Assembly (NCBI GenBank): GCA_964023275.1
Contig: OZ029929.1
Span: 6,800,437 to 6,864,436, forward strand
Origin: Norana najaformis
Lineage: Eukaryota; Annelida; Clitellata; Crassiclitellata; Hormogastridae
Reading direction: 5' to 3'
Length of the DNA stretch: 64,000 nt
Under the pieces are notes generated by a model. That model was not told where the DNA came from and searched no databases. It worked only from the letters and a program-made list of their open reading frames with translations. The translations under genes were made by a program, and so were the position numbers. Shown here piece after piece: positions 1-21,909 of the stretch (the stretch's first letter is position 1; every line of letters begins with the position of its first letter).

Positions 1-65
1 AATCCGCCTTTGATTTGATCAGCAAAAGGTCAAACATAATAGTTTGTGTCTTTGTTTTTGCGCAG

Positions 66-10065
<10,000 letters not shown>

Positions 10066-10128
10066 ACTTCTACAGCCATTCCGTTGATCAGTTTTAATGG
10101 GACCGATCATCAAATTAGTAAATAAGTA

Positions 10129-10134
10129 AATAAA
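10129..10134 (+). promoter_or_regulatory. Polyadenylation signal AATAAA of the guanylyl cyclase gene
   Basis: A canonical AATAAA lies 64 bases after the stop codon at 10063-10065. Its position suits a short 3' untranslated region. Confidence 0.6.
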
Positions 10135-11261
10135 ATGAACAACTTTCCACTGGAGTTCTTAACTCTTCATCCATCTGAGCACAAGACTGTTGTACTTGAT
10201 TAACTTCTTGCCGAATGACACAATACAGGCCTATAGTAACAGCTGGAATTGATCCCCTAACAGGAAATCCATTGGCTTAACCGATTCCAGCCAGTGAATG
10301 TGATTTTATGCTTTCATTAACTAAAGTTGGCGAATGCAATGTATGAAACCAGTGTGCTGAAGCTAATGGTAGAGCAACATCGCGCAGGCATATCTGTGAA
10401 AATCAAACAATCGGACAGTGGATTATACTAGTCACGACTGCTACGGAATTGAAAATCAAGTGTCACCGGTATTTAAACTTATGCCTGAGGTTTTTCACCT
10501 TCTGTGAACCTTAAACCTCCAAGCCAACTGATTTTCAATTCTGCAAGAGCGATTATGTTGCGAAGATCTTCCTCCATTCCCCACCCCCCAAATCGACAAT
10601 GATTGGTTTACCAGTGACGCTTCCACCATACCCAGCATATACTGTATATTAGTTGGTGAATCCGTGTGTCGTTCTGGCCAGGAACTCTACATACCTCTTC
10701 ACAAACACTTGAAAATGTGTTCTTTAGCCTGAGCTGGACTGAGCTCCCCATTGGGTGGATATCTTTAATGGGCGCTACATGAATGCTCTTTATGAATGAT
10801 TGAAAGAACTAACAAAAGAAGAATGAATATGCAATCTATTCGATTTTGCTGTTTGCTTTCATTTCTTGCCTACAGCTCGCATTTTTATGGGCAGTTGACT
10901 GTTGTAATTGTTGCTAATTATTTTATATTGAATTTATTTTCTGGACGTTTTGCATTTTGACCAGTATTCCGGTATATATTTTGCATGGACGACTCGAAAA
11001 CATCTGGCCTTTCGTGATGTCTCAGAAAATCTGACAGATTTTAAACAACACTGTTCTAGTCGTGCAAAATAGTTTGCACAAAATTCCATTATATCTCATT
11101 TTGAGTTCGTAGAAATCACTTGATAACCGTAGACGTAAAATTTAATACACAACAAGAAAATTAATGCAGGCTGAATACACAATGGTCGATTTTTAATGTA
11201 ATGAAGAACCTGAGCATTACTGGTATAGCTGAATTAAATTCTGTAATTTGAGCAGTTTTTT

Positions 11262-11830
11262 ATGCTTTATGGCTCAGATTCTAGAGAAAACACTAGAAAT
11301 GTTAGGGGAAAGGACTGTTTTAAGTTTTTCATTTTAAAACTTTTTTATGCTTTTGGCTCAAATGTTATAAGTGGCCGTTTAATATTAAAGCAGTTGGATA
11401 TGGGGCTGGAGGGGTTTTGCTGTATACTAAAAGCAATATTAATGCAATACAGGACTGTGATATGGGGAACAAAGTCTTCAAAGAAAGCATATGGAAATTG
11501 CATATGGTGCGAAATGCAATTAAACAGCTCTAAAGTGCTTACTGGAGTTTGCTGCAGGATGCCAGATGACACCACAGAGGCTGATCAGGAGCTATGAAAA
11601 CTATTAGAGACGGCTATCAGGGAAGCGTCCTTTACTATGGGAGACTTCAACTACCATACTAATTGGGAAAATGCGAGAGAGAGAGAGAAAAGATAGGAAT
11701 TTCCAGCTTTATGTATCAGCATGACGTGAAATCCACCAGAGATACAGCGTTTTGGACTTTAAATATCCAGAAAGTGCCATTAAAATTGAAGTAGAGTCAA
11801 AAAGCCTTGACCATACATAGTTTAGGTTTA
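11262..11830 (+). mobile_element. CR1-like LINE endonuclease relic
   Basis: A broken frame encodes CIWCEMQLNSSKVLTGVCCR and, after a stop near 11597, REASFTMGDFNYHTNWENA. GDFNYxxxxW is the conserved metal-binding motif of the apurinic-type endonuclease domain in CR1-like LINEs. Several stops are present and no reverse transcriptase follows. Confidence 0.7.
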
Positions 11831-12217
11831 ATATCGCAAACGATAGGTGGAAATTTAGTACAACTCGCTTTAAAAATTTTAATTAATTTTGCCAGATGTA
11901 ATCAACTAAAATCATTCCTTACATAGGCCTAGATGTAAAATCAACGTGCCTTTGCTGACATTGTTCATTAGTAGTTCAAGTGATAGAGAAAAGTTGAAAA
12001 CGGTACCATAACAACTATGATTAGATCGACACAGCTGTTGTGGCAGAAAACAGCAAATATCAATGCAGAAAATGTAAACAAGGCAATCAACGGCAATAGA
12101 TTAGGACCAACACATGTCACAGAGAAAAACTTAAACGCCGATACTTTCCAAACGTTACGGCCTTAGCAGTTGCGCAGTAATGATTATGGAAAAAAATTGG
12201 CGTTCAATAGCTTATTA

Positions 12218-12440
12218 AGCTCACCCAATTAATTCATTGAAAATGAGCAAGGTCGAGGCCATACGGTCGCTATATAAAACCGTGCATATTTACATTTACA
12301 TGAACTTTTACTGTCCTGATTAGCTGCATTGGTTACAGCATACGTCAAGGCGCCTCTGTGTGTGAGGATGCCTGTTCGGCTTCTTTAACAGATTTGAATC
12401 TCAGGTTAGCACGGTACGTACACGGGGCCTTTAAATGGCA
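12218..12440 (+). repeat. tRNA-derived SINE parts (same family as 46745-47050)
   Basis: The tail half (AATTCATTGAAAATGAGCAAGG through TTTACATTTACATG) is followed by a second head half (TCAAGGCGCCTCTGTGTG, TGAATCTCAGGTTAGCACGG). Both match the more complete copy at 46745-47050. Confidence 0.6.
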
Positions 12441-13359
12441 TGGCACCCATTTAATCTGAATATGTTAAAATATCATTCCTACAATATTGCCGTGAACGTT
12501 CTTTATTTAATTGCGAGTTTTTTTACATTACACTTATTACAATACACGTATGTTATACTTAGTGGCCATAATGTCATTTCACTGTATGCCTTTTTTACAG
12601 TCCCGAACAAACGTGGGTCGTTATGATCTTCTTATCTGGTGTAGTCTCCAAAACATCAAGCGCGGTTGGTGCTCATTATACACGATATCAGAGTTAAGAA
12701 GGATATTAAGTTCACAACGATTCCACTTTTGTTCTTATAACTGAAGGAAACCTCCACTTACAGACACTCCTTAACACGATGAAGTCGGCCATAGTGACCC
12801 CAAAAATGTAGCAACACAATATTTCCTCAATCTTGCAAGCTGCTAGGTATGTGGAGCCCCGAGAGTTCGTACAGTGATGGCCAGTGGTGGATAGGCCAAC
12901 TGTAAAGGTGGTTCGTACGTTGAGACATAAATGACACAAGAGACTGAGCAGAACGAGTGAATACAGCAAGAGAGTTCCAAAATCACAGATGCAATCCCTT
13001 CGTCACTCCGTTTCTGAATTCACTGACTCACCGTCATTCGACCGAATCCGTGATTTTCGGGTCGGAAGTCGCGTACAACTCCAGGTACTGGGAATGTCAG
13101 AGTTGTAATTGTAATTGTAATGGCCAATTTCAAGAGAAACTCGTCAAAGGCTCTCCCGACCTAACAACACAAAACCACATTCAAAAGCAGTTGATAGATT
13201 AACGCCTAGCATACCTTGGGTATTACTTCGTAGATGGTGCCAGAATTATTGCCGATCGAAGTGGCGACGACAATCCAAGTCATAAATGTAGGAAATGGTC
13301 TTCAAATAGTTCACGTGAAGGCAACAAATATCGACACATTTAGCAATGTGTGTTCGTGT

Positions 13360-13545
13360 TCGTATTCATAATCGTAATTGTAGACTCCGCATTTCTTCTG
13401 CGCCCAAAAATGTCAGGTCAAGCCAACCAGTTTATTAGCAGGCGCTGATTCAAAACAAAATGAGCGAGACATGTTGGATTAGGTTCGGTTCATAGTCAAA
13501 ATGCAAAGATCAGGCACTCAGACAATCTACACTCCAAACGTTTTT
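13360..13545 (-). mobile_element. L2-like LINE 3' tail, diverged
   Basis: CATAATCGTAATTGTAGACTC, TTCTGCGCCCAAAAATG, CCAGTTTATTAGCAGGCGCT and GGTTCGGTTCATAGTCAAAA follow the order of the LINE tail at 42008-43282 but with more substitutions. Confidence 0.6.
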
Positions 13546-13930
13546 CTTACATTGAACTCAGTTTCCATTATGCCATTGATATCAATTCTTCTGAAAGTTT
13601 TACTCGTTGCTAAACTTGTCGATACTGCCTGCTTATTTTCTTAGCGGTGAAGTTTCTCTCTCACAATCGTGTGGGCCTGCTACAATGCAATCAAAAATCT
13701 GTCTGGCTCTTTTGAAAGTTCATCAAAAAACGTTGCATAGACGTGGTTCGCAATGCAACAAGGTTCAAGAAGAATGTTCTGTTAGTTCACATCAGAATGG
13801 AGCTCGCAAAATAAGAAAAGAGCTATCCAGTGCCTCCGTGAAAAGTCACTCGTAGACATAAAGAGTTTAAGTCACATCAGATGATGTTCGTCAAGTCACC
13901 TCAAGTAAGGTTCCTCGATTCAAGGCCACG

Positions 13931-16900
13931 TCACCTCCAGTGAGGTTTATTCGACGGTGGGGTAAAACCATACTCTCGAAGACCGAGGGGGTTGGCGGGT
14001 GGTCTCGACATTTTCTTTTCCCCGTGGAGGGAATCTTTTCCAGGCAGCTGGAGACACGTGCATCTCGGGATGCTTTCCATCGACTTACTTGTCGCATGCA
14101 ACGGAGTCTTGTTGTCATCTTTCTTCTGGACAACTCGCGGACTTGCCGCCGCCTTCGATGTCACCGAGTGTCCCAAGCAGCTAGGCGAGTTCTGCGCTGG
14201 AACTGAACGACTTTTCTCGAGTTTTTTAGGGTTTCTGTGTTCGTTGGTAACAGCTGCTTTCGGTGAGCTTTTAGCCGTCGAGGTATCTTTCCGAGTTAGA
14301 TTAGTTTTCCTTTCCGGCAGAGGCGAACTCTTGCTCAGTCTGCTGACTTCTGGGTGAGCGGATCTGGAAGCCAGCGGAATCTTTGTTTTCTTCTCAGCGT
14401 CTGGAGGTCTAACAGATCGAGAAACAGAGGGGAGCGAGGAACGTGTTTGTGTCGCGGTCTTTCTTTCTGGATCGCCAGCTTTGCACTGGAAGCCCACCGA
14501 GCGGCTTCTGACAGCACGAGCACCTGGTGACTGGTCTTCGTAAAGCACGTCTGGAGTCTGGGTGCAACTGTCACACGTGCTCTTTGTGTCGCTCGGTTGG
14601 TACATTACTAAGGGTTCCTTCGAAGTCTGGACATCGTCCGATGCAGGTGCTTTCCCACTATCAGTTGAATCTTCTGGGGAAACCGCGCCGGTATTTAGCT
14701 TGACAACAAGCTTCGAGGGTTTCGTCTTGACCTCCTTTGGGGCAAGCTTTATCTTGAGACTGGAGGTCCGGGGATCAACGTGATTGATGAGGGTGTCTTG
14801 TGGCAAAAGCTCGCACATCTGTCGGTTGGTCGACGATGTGATGCTGGATGCCATGAGTATGCTTGGGGCGTTAAGGATCTTGCCGCTGCCGAGGTTAACC
14901 TCTGGACTTCTGGGCACAGGCTGTTTTAGATGATGAACCTCGTAATCCGGTGCACCTTCCTCGACTTCCTGAATCCGTTGTCGAAGACTCTGACCAAGAG
15001 GAGTCGACGAGTACAGACTAGAGGCTGCTTTCAGGGTGACCACTTCCTTACCAGTGTCTAGGACATCGTACTCGCTGTTCTGTACTGGACCTCTGTCCTC
15101 GCTCGGAATACCTGGCGTATCGCTCAATTGCGGCTGCCTCTTCTCTTGTCCAGGAGCAGGAGTCGTGCTCACAGTGTCATCTTCTTCGTCACTCGAATCC
15201 TTCAAGTGCACTCTCTTGGTGGTTAGTTTAAGTTCCTCTCCACCCAACGAAATCAGATCGTCTTGATGGTCATCCTCGTTTCCGGTGTTTGACTCAGCGG
15301 GTTTAAGTGGCGGAGTGGGTGTCGACTCCGGTGGCGCAGCGTTGACGGTTGGATCGTCGGTCGTTAAGTCTCTTCTCGATGCCACGTATATCATGCTAAC
15401 GATTCGCTTCCTCTCTGTCGGAGGCGTTGTGCTTTCGTCGATACTGCCCTCGAATCGTACGCTCTTTTCTTTCTCTTCCGCAGCGTTTAGTTGGGCCGTG
15501 TTTGGTTCTGTGTCGTCCGATGATTCTTGTGATCCTAGAATATCATCCTCGTGCGGGGTCTGTTCTTCCTGTTCTTCGTTCTGAACTGTTCTTTCTTCAA
15601 CGTCGGGTTCTATAGGTTTCGTGTTGCCCTCGTCACTCTTGGCCCTGTCAACAGCGACAGGCTTTTCCACCGCATATTTTTTCCACTTTGGGTCCTCTAT
15701 CTTTCTTTTACGAGGCCCCACGGTCATTGCGATGGTGTAGCGCTTTGGTGTTGCATCTGAGTCGGCCTCAGGCTGTGAAGTCGGCTCGGAGGAGGCAGCG
15801 GCCTTTTCTGCTGACGGTGTTATCTTAGATATGCCATCCTTCTTATCTTCAGTGTTGCCTGCTGGATAAAAACGAGGCAGTTCCATTTTGGGTGAGCCAT
15901 TCTCCTTGTCTGCCTTATTTTCCAGTTTTTCATTCTTCTGGTTTGTCTTGCTCTTTGTCTCGCCATTGGATACGTTTTGAAATTCGGACTGGACAGATTT
16001 TCCAGCTGTGTTATTTATATCCAACTGAAGCAATTTCATTGCCGGTGTGTTAGCTTCTTTCTCTGGCTTGCTTTCCACCTTCTTAACATTTTCTTTCACA
16101 TCTTTCTCCCGCGTCTTGCCCTCTGTCTTGCCATTAGAAACGTTTGGGGATTCAGTCTTGCCAGATTCTCCAGTTACCTTCTTTTTATCTTCGCTTGGAG
16201 ATTGATAAAAACGGGGTAATTCCACTGAAGGTGTGTCGGCATTTCTCTCTGGCTTGCTTTCCAGAGCATCCTTTGATTGCTTCTCAACTCTTTCTTTGTC
16301 CTTGTGTTTCTCCGTCTTGCCGTCTGTCTCGCCCTTAGGCAAGTTGCGGGATTCGGACTTGTTAGGTTCTTCGGCTGTCTTGTGTTTATCTGACTGATAA
16401 AAAAGAGGCAGTTCCATTTTGGATGAGTCATCATCCTTTTCTGGCTTACTAACCATTTTCTCAACTTTTCGTCTGTCATCCTTTTCCTGCTTCTTGCCAT
16501 CTATCTTGTCATTGTGCACGTTTGGAGAATCGGATATGCCAGATTTTTCGGTTGCCTTATGTTTATCCGCGTTTGATGATTGGTAAAAACGGGGCATTTT
16601 CATTTTCTGCGAGTCAACCTCCTTTTTTTCTGCGTCGAGTGTCTCTTTTGGCAATTTCTCATCTTTCGTCGGCTTGGGAGGCTCGCCCACCATCTTCCTA
16701 TCGCTCCCTTTTGCATCTTTCTTCTTCTTTTGAGGTCGCAGAAATCCCTCTGGGGCTGTCGGTACTTCTCCCTTCGTGGGTAGCAATCCCTTCTCGCGCG
16801 CGTACTCTCTGCCCGACACGACACCGACGTAATGGTAAATGTTTTCACTAATAATGGTCATTCGCTTCGTGTGTTCGTCGACGTCAGGGGATTCCTTCGG

Positions 16901-17050
16901 TTCCTCCTCGGGCGTCTGTCCATCCGGCGCCCCGTCCAGTCTCTCCAGCGACGTCCCCACGTCTCCGTTCGGCAGCCTTGATTCAGGAGTGCCCTTCTCG
17001 GACCCCGGAGATCCTTCCGCTTCTGTTTGCTCCGTATTTTCGCCATCCTT
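13931..17050 (-). CDS. Large disordered protein with FYQS repeats; terminal 1039-residue exon
   Basis: No family recognised. One open exon of 1040 codons begins after a plausible acceptor (GGATGTTATAG, then AAGGATGGC) at 17050, in phase 0, and ends with TGA at 13931-13933. The first in-frame ATG is at 16861; upstream exons were not found, so the start is open. The N-terminal part holds one ordered-looking block (RMTIISENIYHYVGVVSG). Then five cores of the type KMELPRFYQS recur every 52-65 residues (exon residues about 150-400), separated by KETESG/NGKTEGKT-type charged linkers; the fourth core is degenerate. Short hydrophobic strands follow (KRYTIAMTVGPRKRK, KRIVSMIYVASRRDL). The C-terminal third is Ser/Lys/Pro-rich with two TQT motifs (SCTQTPD, TATQTRS) that fit dynein light chain LC8 ligands. 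No signal peptide or membrane segment in this exon. A cytoskeletal scaffold is a guess only. Confidence 0.75.
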   Translation of the reverse strand, partial: KDGENTEQTEAEGSPGSEKGTPESRLPNGDVGTSLERLDGAPDGQTPEEEPKESPDVDEHTKRMTIISENIYHYVGVVSGREYAREKGLLPTKGEVPTAPEGFLRPQKKKKDAKGSDRKMVGEPPKPTKDEKLPKETLDAEKKEVDSQKMKMPRFYQSSNADKHKATEKSGISDSPNVHNDKIDGKKQEKDDRRKVEKMVSKPEKDDDSSKMELPLFYQSDKHKTAEEPNKSESRNLPKGETDGKTEKHKDKERVEKQSKDALESKPERNADTPSVELPRFYQSPSEDKKKVTGESGKTESPNVSNGKTEGKTREKDVKENVKKVESKPEKEANTPAMKLLQLDINNTAGKSVQSEFQNVSNGETKSKTNQKNEKLENKADKENGSPKMELPRFYPAGNTEDKKDGISKITPSAEKAAASSEPTSQPEADSDATPKRYTIAMTVGPRKRKIEDPKWKKYAVEKPVAVDRAKSDEGNTKPIEPDVEERTVQNEEQEEQTPHEDDILGSQESSDDTEPNTAQLNAAEEKEKSVRFEGSIDESTTPPTERKRIVSMIYVASRRDLTTDDPTVNAAPPESTPTPPLKPAESNTGNEDDHQDDLISLGGEELKLTTKRVHLKDSSDEEDDTVSTTPAPGQEKRQPQLSDTPGIPSEDRGPVQNSEYDVLDTGKEVVTLKAASSLYSSTPLGQSLRQRIQEVEEGAPDYEVHHLKQPVPRSPEVNLGSGKILNAPSILMASSITSSTNRQMCELLPQDTLINHVDPRTSSLKIKLAPKEVKTKPSKLVVKLNTGAVSPEDSTDSGKAPASDDVQTSKEPLVMYQPSDTKSTCDSCTQTPDVLYEDQSPGARAVRSRSVGFQCKAGDPERKTATQTRSSLPSVSRSVRPPDAEKKTKIPLASRSAHPEVSRLSKSSPLPERKTNLTRKDTSTAKSSPKAAVTNEHRNPKKLEKSRSVPAQNSPSCLGHSVTSKAAASPRVVQKKDDNKTPLHATSKSMESIPRCTCLQLPGKDSLHGEKKMSRPPANPLGLREYGFTPPSNKPHWR

Positions 17051-17404
17051 CTATAACATCCATATAAGATGAAGTGTAGTCTAGATGGACTCATATACAT
17101 AGCGATAAAATCCAACAAGAACCAACGACTTACTTACTTATTATTTCACTTTACGTCGTTCGTAATCGTAATCGTAACTGCACCTCTTTTATGTGGCACC
17201 TCTTTAAGAAGTTGTTGTTTATGCGTATTCGAATCGTAATAGTATCCAGTGTTTACTGACATCTTGTGGCTGCCATGGTCGTTGACGTCGGCCTCACCTT
17301 ACCTTACTAACACGAAGTGTAATCTAGTTGGACCTTTATATAGCGCGATAACACTCAACTTAAGCCAATGACCTACTTATTTATTATTATTGTTATTATT
17401 GTTA

Positions 17405-17560
17405 CACAATCGCTGGCTGTCAATCTCAAGAGCCTGGGTTCGAATCCCGGACGCAGTATTGAAATTAGCCTTGTATGCAGAATGTTTGCATGCATCAAGA
17501 CACTGATGATAATAGCACCTGTCGCAAAGGCGCTGGCAACAGTGCGTTGGAAGGAGCACT
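17405..17560 (+). repeat. tRNA-headed SINE
   Basis: ACAATCGCTGGCTGTCAATC followed by GGGTTCGAATCCCGGAC gives A- and B-box-like sequence; the body is unrelated to a tRNA. It is a retroposon head, not a tRNA gene. Confidence 0.55.
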
Positions 17561-18439
17561 GAGAAATAGTATGAACCAATGGGTGAAGGTCTCCCAATGC
17601 TCCTGCAAAATTGCATCCTGCTTGTGTTAGTATTCACAGTATGCACGCAATATGACCTACAAGTCACCCAATGTACCTGGCTGAGCAGATTGCAAGTGTT
17701 AATAAACCGGGCGAGTGCGCACGATCAATATTGCTTCAAAACAAATCAATGGCCTACTTACGGAATTTTCAGCACCCATCTTTCCAATTTAGTTTCCAAG
17801 AGACCAACAAACACCCAACTGATCAAAGCCGAATTCTCACTAAGCTGACTTCCCTCTCAAACGTCTCAGCTGGCGATAAACTTCGTTTGAGATCTGAAAA
17901 CTGAGCTGAATTCGTCAGAAAGCGTCTAGCTGTTTCCGACAGCAGTTACTCAGCCTTGCTTGCTTAACACATGGCCGACACGAACGTCTCCAACAAGAGA
18001 TATAGGACAACTACCACCAGCTGTTGACTCAAATGCGCCGGTAGCTTGTTAGCGAGATGCTCTCAGTCCCTACGCCTTTATCCGTAAAACGCTACAGGCG
18101 TCGAATCCTTCGTACATCTGTGTTGTATGCTCGTTAAAGTATCGACTTCAGAAACATTAGTATACGCATACTAAGTTATGTCTCATAATAGGGCAACCAC
18201 CTGCTTGTCAATCTATACCGACATATCAGCTTCGTGTTCGTGGCTCTCGTAGTGAACATTAATATCAACATGCATGCTTAGATGAATATGCATATATATA
18301 GAGTTTTCGCGGAGGCGATCACAAACGTATGCTGCGCAACTGATAGCACCTAGACCTAAAACGGTTTATACACAGGGAAACGTATGTATGGGTCGTGTTA
18401 GGCCGATTGATGTCGATGATACATGTATAACGCTGGCAG

Positions 18440-18700
18440 GTACAATGAAGATAAGCATTATCAAGCCCAGTTAGCACTGGGATAGGTGATTGTCCGTGCA
18501 ATACCAAGCCACCCGGCGCAAACTCAGTCCACCATCCTGTCGTGGTCGGTTATAAGGATCAACATGGGTGGAGAGGTTTAAAAGGTGTTCTGTTTTTGTA
18601 TTACTGCAAACTCGGCCGTGCAATACCATGCCATCTGGCGCAAACTCAGTCCTCCATCCTTTCACGTCGGTTATAAGTACCAACAAGATGCCTGTCTTTG
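18440..18700 (+). repeat. Tandem duplication, period about 122 bp
   Basis: CGTGCAATACCAAGCCACCC (18495) and CGTGCAATACCATGCCATCT (18617) begin two copies that share GGCGCAAACTCAGTCC and TCGGTTATAAG. No coding potential was recognised. Confidence 0.7.
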
Positions 18701-19469
18701 AATGTCTGTAGCTGTGTTTGCAATTCGGCCGCAAGATCCATCGATCCATATAGAGACCATGTTTCTATAGAGAGGTATGCTACCTTACTGGTTTTACCCA
18801 AATGGCTTGGCATTCATTAAAACGGATATCACCGGTGAAGAATGAAATCACTGCTCGAAGCCAAACGGTCGCAATAGAAAACTTTGAGTGCAATACAATA
18901 AATGACAAATACAATCATTTATACACTTAACATCAGCTTCATGTTGCACGAGATAGAGAGAGCCGTTTGTCTTCAAAAGACAACAGCCACGTCTACAAAA
19001 CGCCTCCACAATGGTTGATCGTTAATCGTAACCGTAATTGTACATTTACAAAGTCCCTCTGCAAGAAAACTACTCAGCAGTGCTTCCGACAACATACACA
19101 GATCTATGCATTCAGTTGTGTAACAACATACAAATAGGGAATAACACTTTGGCTTGACAGCTCTGTGTCATGGCTTCGCATCTCGGTGCCAAAGTCAGCG
19201 TTACAACGAAAAATTCTGTAAACTTGTGAGGAGGCCTCGTCTAGTTATTGTAGTGCTCACCTTTAGATTTTGACCCGCAACTGAACCTGACCTTACCTGT
19301 CTCATCGATTTGTTTGAGCCCTTGCCTGCCAACAAGCTGGATCCTATGAGTCAATTTATGGGCGCTGAAGAAATTCGGACTCGGTACGATTTGATTCTTT
19401 AAATTTAAGACAATGGATGCATTTCAACCGCAGAACCACGCTTCTGATGAGTACGGTTGCTGGAATAAC

Positions 19470-19800
19470 TCTTCTTCTTTATGTTCTCTGCCCCCCGGCA
19501 GGTTCGTATGTCCAATGCCGCCATTTTTCTCTGTTCTGTGCTTCTCTCTTCAGTCCACTGTATCCCTCCTCTGTCATCATCCAGTCCAGCATCATTGTTC
19601 TTGGTCTGCCGCGTGTTCTCTGTCCCTCCATTCTTCCCTCGATGATGTCTTTAAGTAGGGTGTCACTTCTCGAGATATGGCCTATCCATTTCCTCTGTCT
19701 TCCGCGTATAGTGCCTATCAAGGATCTTTTTTCCTCTACCAGTTGTAATATCTCTTCATTTGTTCTTCTCTCCTTCCAGCTGACTCTCCCCTGGAATAAC
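19470..19800 (-). mobile_element. RTE-like LINE C-terminal fragment
   Basis: The minus strand encodes [20 protein letters not shown], then [14 protein letters not shown] and [17 protein letters not shown], the usual end of RTE-type LINE polyproteins. Related pieces flank the nested LINE at 42008-43282. Weak L2-like tail sequence precedes it at 19225-19395. Confidence 0.75.
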
Positions 19801-20429
19801 TACGTGACGTTATCTTTCTTCCATTTATGTCAGTTTTTGCAAACAAGAAAGGCTAAGAGCCATGACCTAACTCGATTACGTGAAAGCCAGAGGTGCTTTT
19901 GACCCGTAGCATTAAAATTTTGTGTGTGCCTAATTTTCGGGTCGGCTAAAACCGCTGTTGACATGATGAACAAATCCAATAGTCGATGTTCGCTTCAGGT
20001 AAGATGGTATTCAGGAATCATAGGCTTGCTTTCCAGGTAATGTTTTAATGAAGCTGTAGGTCAGATGTGGTACGGTATTGTAAAGTAGGTTACGTTTATT
20101 GTCACTTGCAAGAACTGTAAGTTGAAGCTAAAGAAACGTAAGGAGGTAAGACAATATAAAACAAGGCAAGATGAGGAAAGGTAAGAGTGAAGATCGAAGG
20201 TAAAGTTCAGAGTCTATGAGAGATTCACAAAATGTCCTGTACAAATGTTCAGATACAATCAAAGTGAAGTGAGGTTAGAAAGAATAAGGTTAGATAAAGT
20301 AAGGTAAGATAAAGGCAAAAGCAAAAGTAGAATAGGTAATACAGCATCTTTCTCTTCAATATTGTAATCTTCATTGTTATGGTCATTGTTATTATCATTG
20401 TTGTTCTTATTCTCATTCCTATGTTGGTC

Positions 20430-20600
20430 ACAGGGTGAGCAATAGTCTAGTAGTATACTGTCAGCCCAGAGGTAGAGGGTTCAAATCTTGAACAGGACAG
20501 AAAGATTTCTGCTTGATATCGCCGCATACCTAACTCGGCGATATAGATATGTATATGCATAATAGCACATCGACTGTACAGTGAACCTTCGTCTAGAACC
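20430..20600 (+). repeat. tRNA-headed repeat
   Basis: AGTCTAGTAGTATACTGTCA and GAGGGTTCAAATCTTGAACA resemble internal polymerase III boxes. The rest is anonymous. Confidence 0.4.
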
Positions 20601-20644
20601 CGATTTCTCGTATATCAGTGAAATTTAGTTGTTCAGCCATGAGA

Positions 20645-20692
20645 CAGACAGGCAGGCAGGCAGGCAGGCAGGCAGACAGACAGACAGACAGA
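20645..20692 (+). repeat. (GGCA)n/(GACA)n microsatellite
   Basis: Short GGCA units followed by GACA units lie just upstream of a tract rich in AGAGACAG. Confidence 0.9.
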
Positions 20693-21705
20693 AAGACAAG
20701 AGACTGACAACACAGGAAGTGAGAGTGAAACAAATATACAGAGAGACAGCAAAAACGTGCTGCCACCTAGCATTTAAAATAGAATCTGTTACAAGGGGAT
20801 TAATTAAGACTAGTCTTTAGGCAGAGACTTTAGGATGCCACCTAGCGATCGTGTTTTCCCTTCGCATGTTAACAATTCCTACGTCCTTTACCACTACATC
20901 TCGGATTCGATTCTCGGCCGTCGTGTTAAATGTACAGATTGTTGCTGTCCGTTTCAATCTTGAATTGCATTTAATCACGTCTTGACCTTTTCTATATTTA
21001 CTCGTAGTCGATATCAAATTCTAGGATTACAATTTACAGGAAGAATTGGTCTTGAATGGCTATTTTGTGCTGATATTTAGCTTTGGTGTGGAAGGTGCTG
21101 CAAAAAGCGACTACACCGAGGCGCTGGATGGTCGTAGATGAGCGCCGTTTGTACTGGATCAAAAATTGGCTCAATGGAAGAAGGTAGAGGGTTGTGACCC
21201 AGGGACTTGCATCTAGCTGGAGAGATATGCTCTTTTGTGTCCCACATGACTCTGTGTTGGGTCCTCTGTCATTTAAAGAGTCTAGCGATCGAGACGCAGT
21301 ACACCGCAGTGGGTTATATAGGTACTAGTCCTGCTAAGTGTTATATACATGTAGGTACTAGTCCTCTTCCCATTCAAGTCACCCCACCACCCCAAAAGGT
21401 GGTGTTACTAAATTACTAAATCTTCGCTAGTGTGTGACCAAATGAACATGCTTTGAAAGGCAATCCCTGTTGAAGCACTGGATGCTATAGAAAGAGTTGT
21501 GAGAGAGAGATGAAGTCAACCATTTGGTAGCCTTCTATTGAGGCCTGCTGAAAATAATGAAACGCTTTCTTGAAAAAAATTAATTAGGTTGGATTAGAAT
21601 AGACTGGATTTGATCAACTCATGTTTATAATTAACAACATTTTTAGGTATTACAGCTTAAGACTCACTCGGTAAAATTTTTCAGCGAAAACCAATCTCCC
21701 ATCGT

Positions 21706-21711
21706 TTTATT
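21706..21711 (-). promoter_or_regulatory. Possible polyadenylation signal of the Ly6/uPAR gene
   Basis: TTTATT on the plus strand is AATAAA on the minus strand, about 200 bases past the stop codon of the Ly6/uPAR gene. Confidence 0.5.
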
Positions 21712-21909
21712 TATGCTCAGCGCTGTTTGTCATTGTAGGTCAGCTACATCCTTCTCTTCTCTTCGATCCATCTCTTCCAGTCTCATTTTCACTCTATCTC
21801 CCTGCCCTCACGTCCCTTATATGCTGTAACTCATCCCGCATGTACAGCTGACCCATCCATTTTCCTGGCTCCCAAATCCGCCCTCCCTCTCTGTGTCTTC
21901 TTCCCTCCA

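Larger units (their letters stand above)
10135..13930. other. Gene-poor spacer with old repeats
   Basis: Between the convergent ends of the cyclase gene and the minus-strand repeat-protein exon I see only repeat debris: a LINE endonuclease relic (11262-11830), SINE parts (12218-12440) and a LINE tail (13360-13545). Open frames at 12435-12969 and 12957-13202 carry no recognisable domain, splice context or codon pattern. Confidence 0.6.
17051..21909. other. Repeat-rich spacer between minus-strand genes
   Basis: Holds a tRNA-headed SINE (17405-17560), a roughly 122-bp tandem duplication (18440-18700), LINE debris (19225-19395 and 19470-19800), degenerate GTAAGG sequence (20120-20320), a tRNA-headed repeat (20430-20600) and a GGCA/GACA run (20645-20692). 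Any upstream exons of the 13931-17050 gene may lie here, but I could not identify one with a matching phase-0 donor. Confidence 0.5.

Noticed and set aside
14335-17118. Many 60-120 residue open frames on both strands inside the 3.1-kb exon
   Set aside because: Shadow frames of a long, GC-richer coding exon; the 1039-residue frame has clear protein-level repeats and the others do not.
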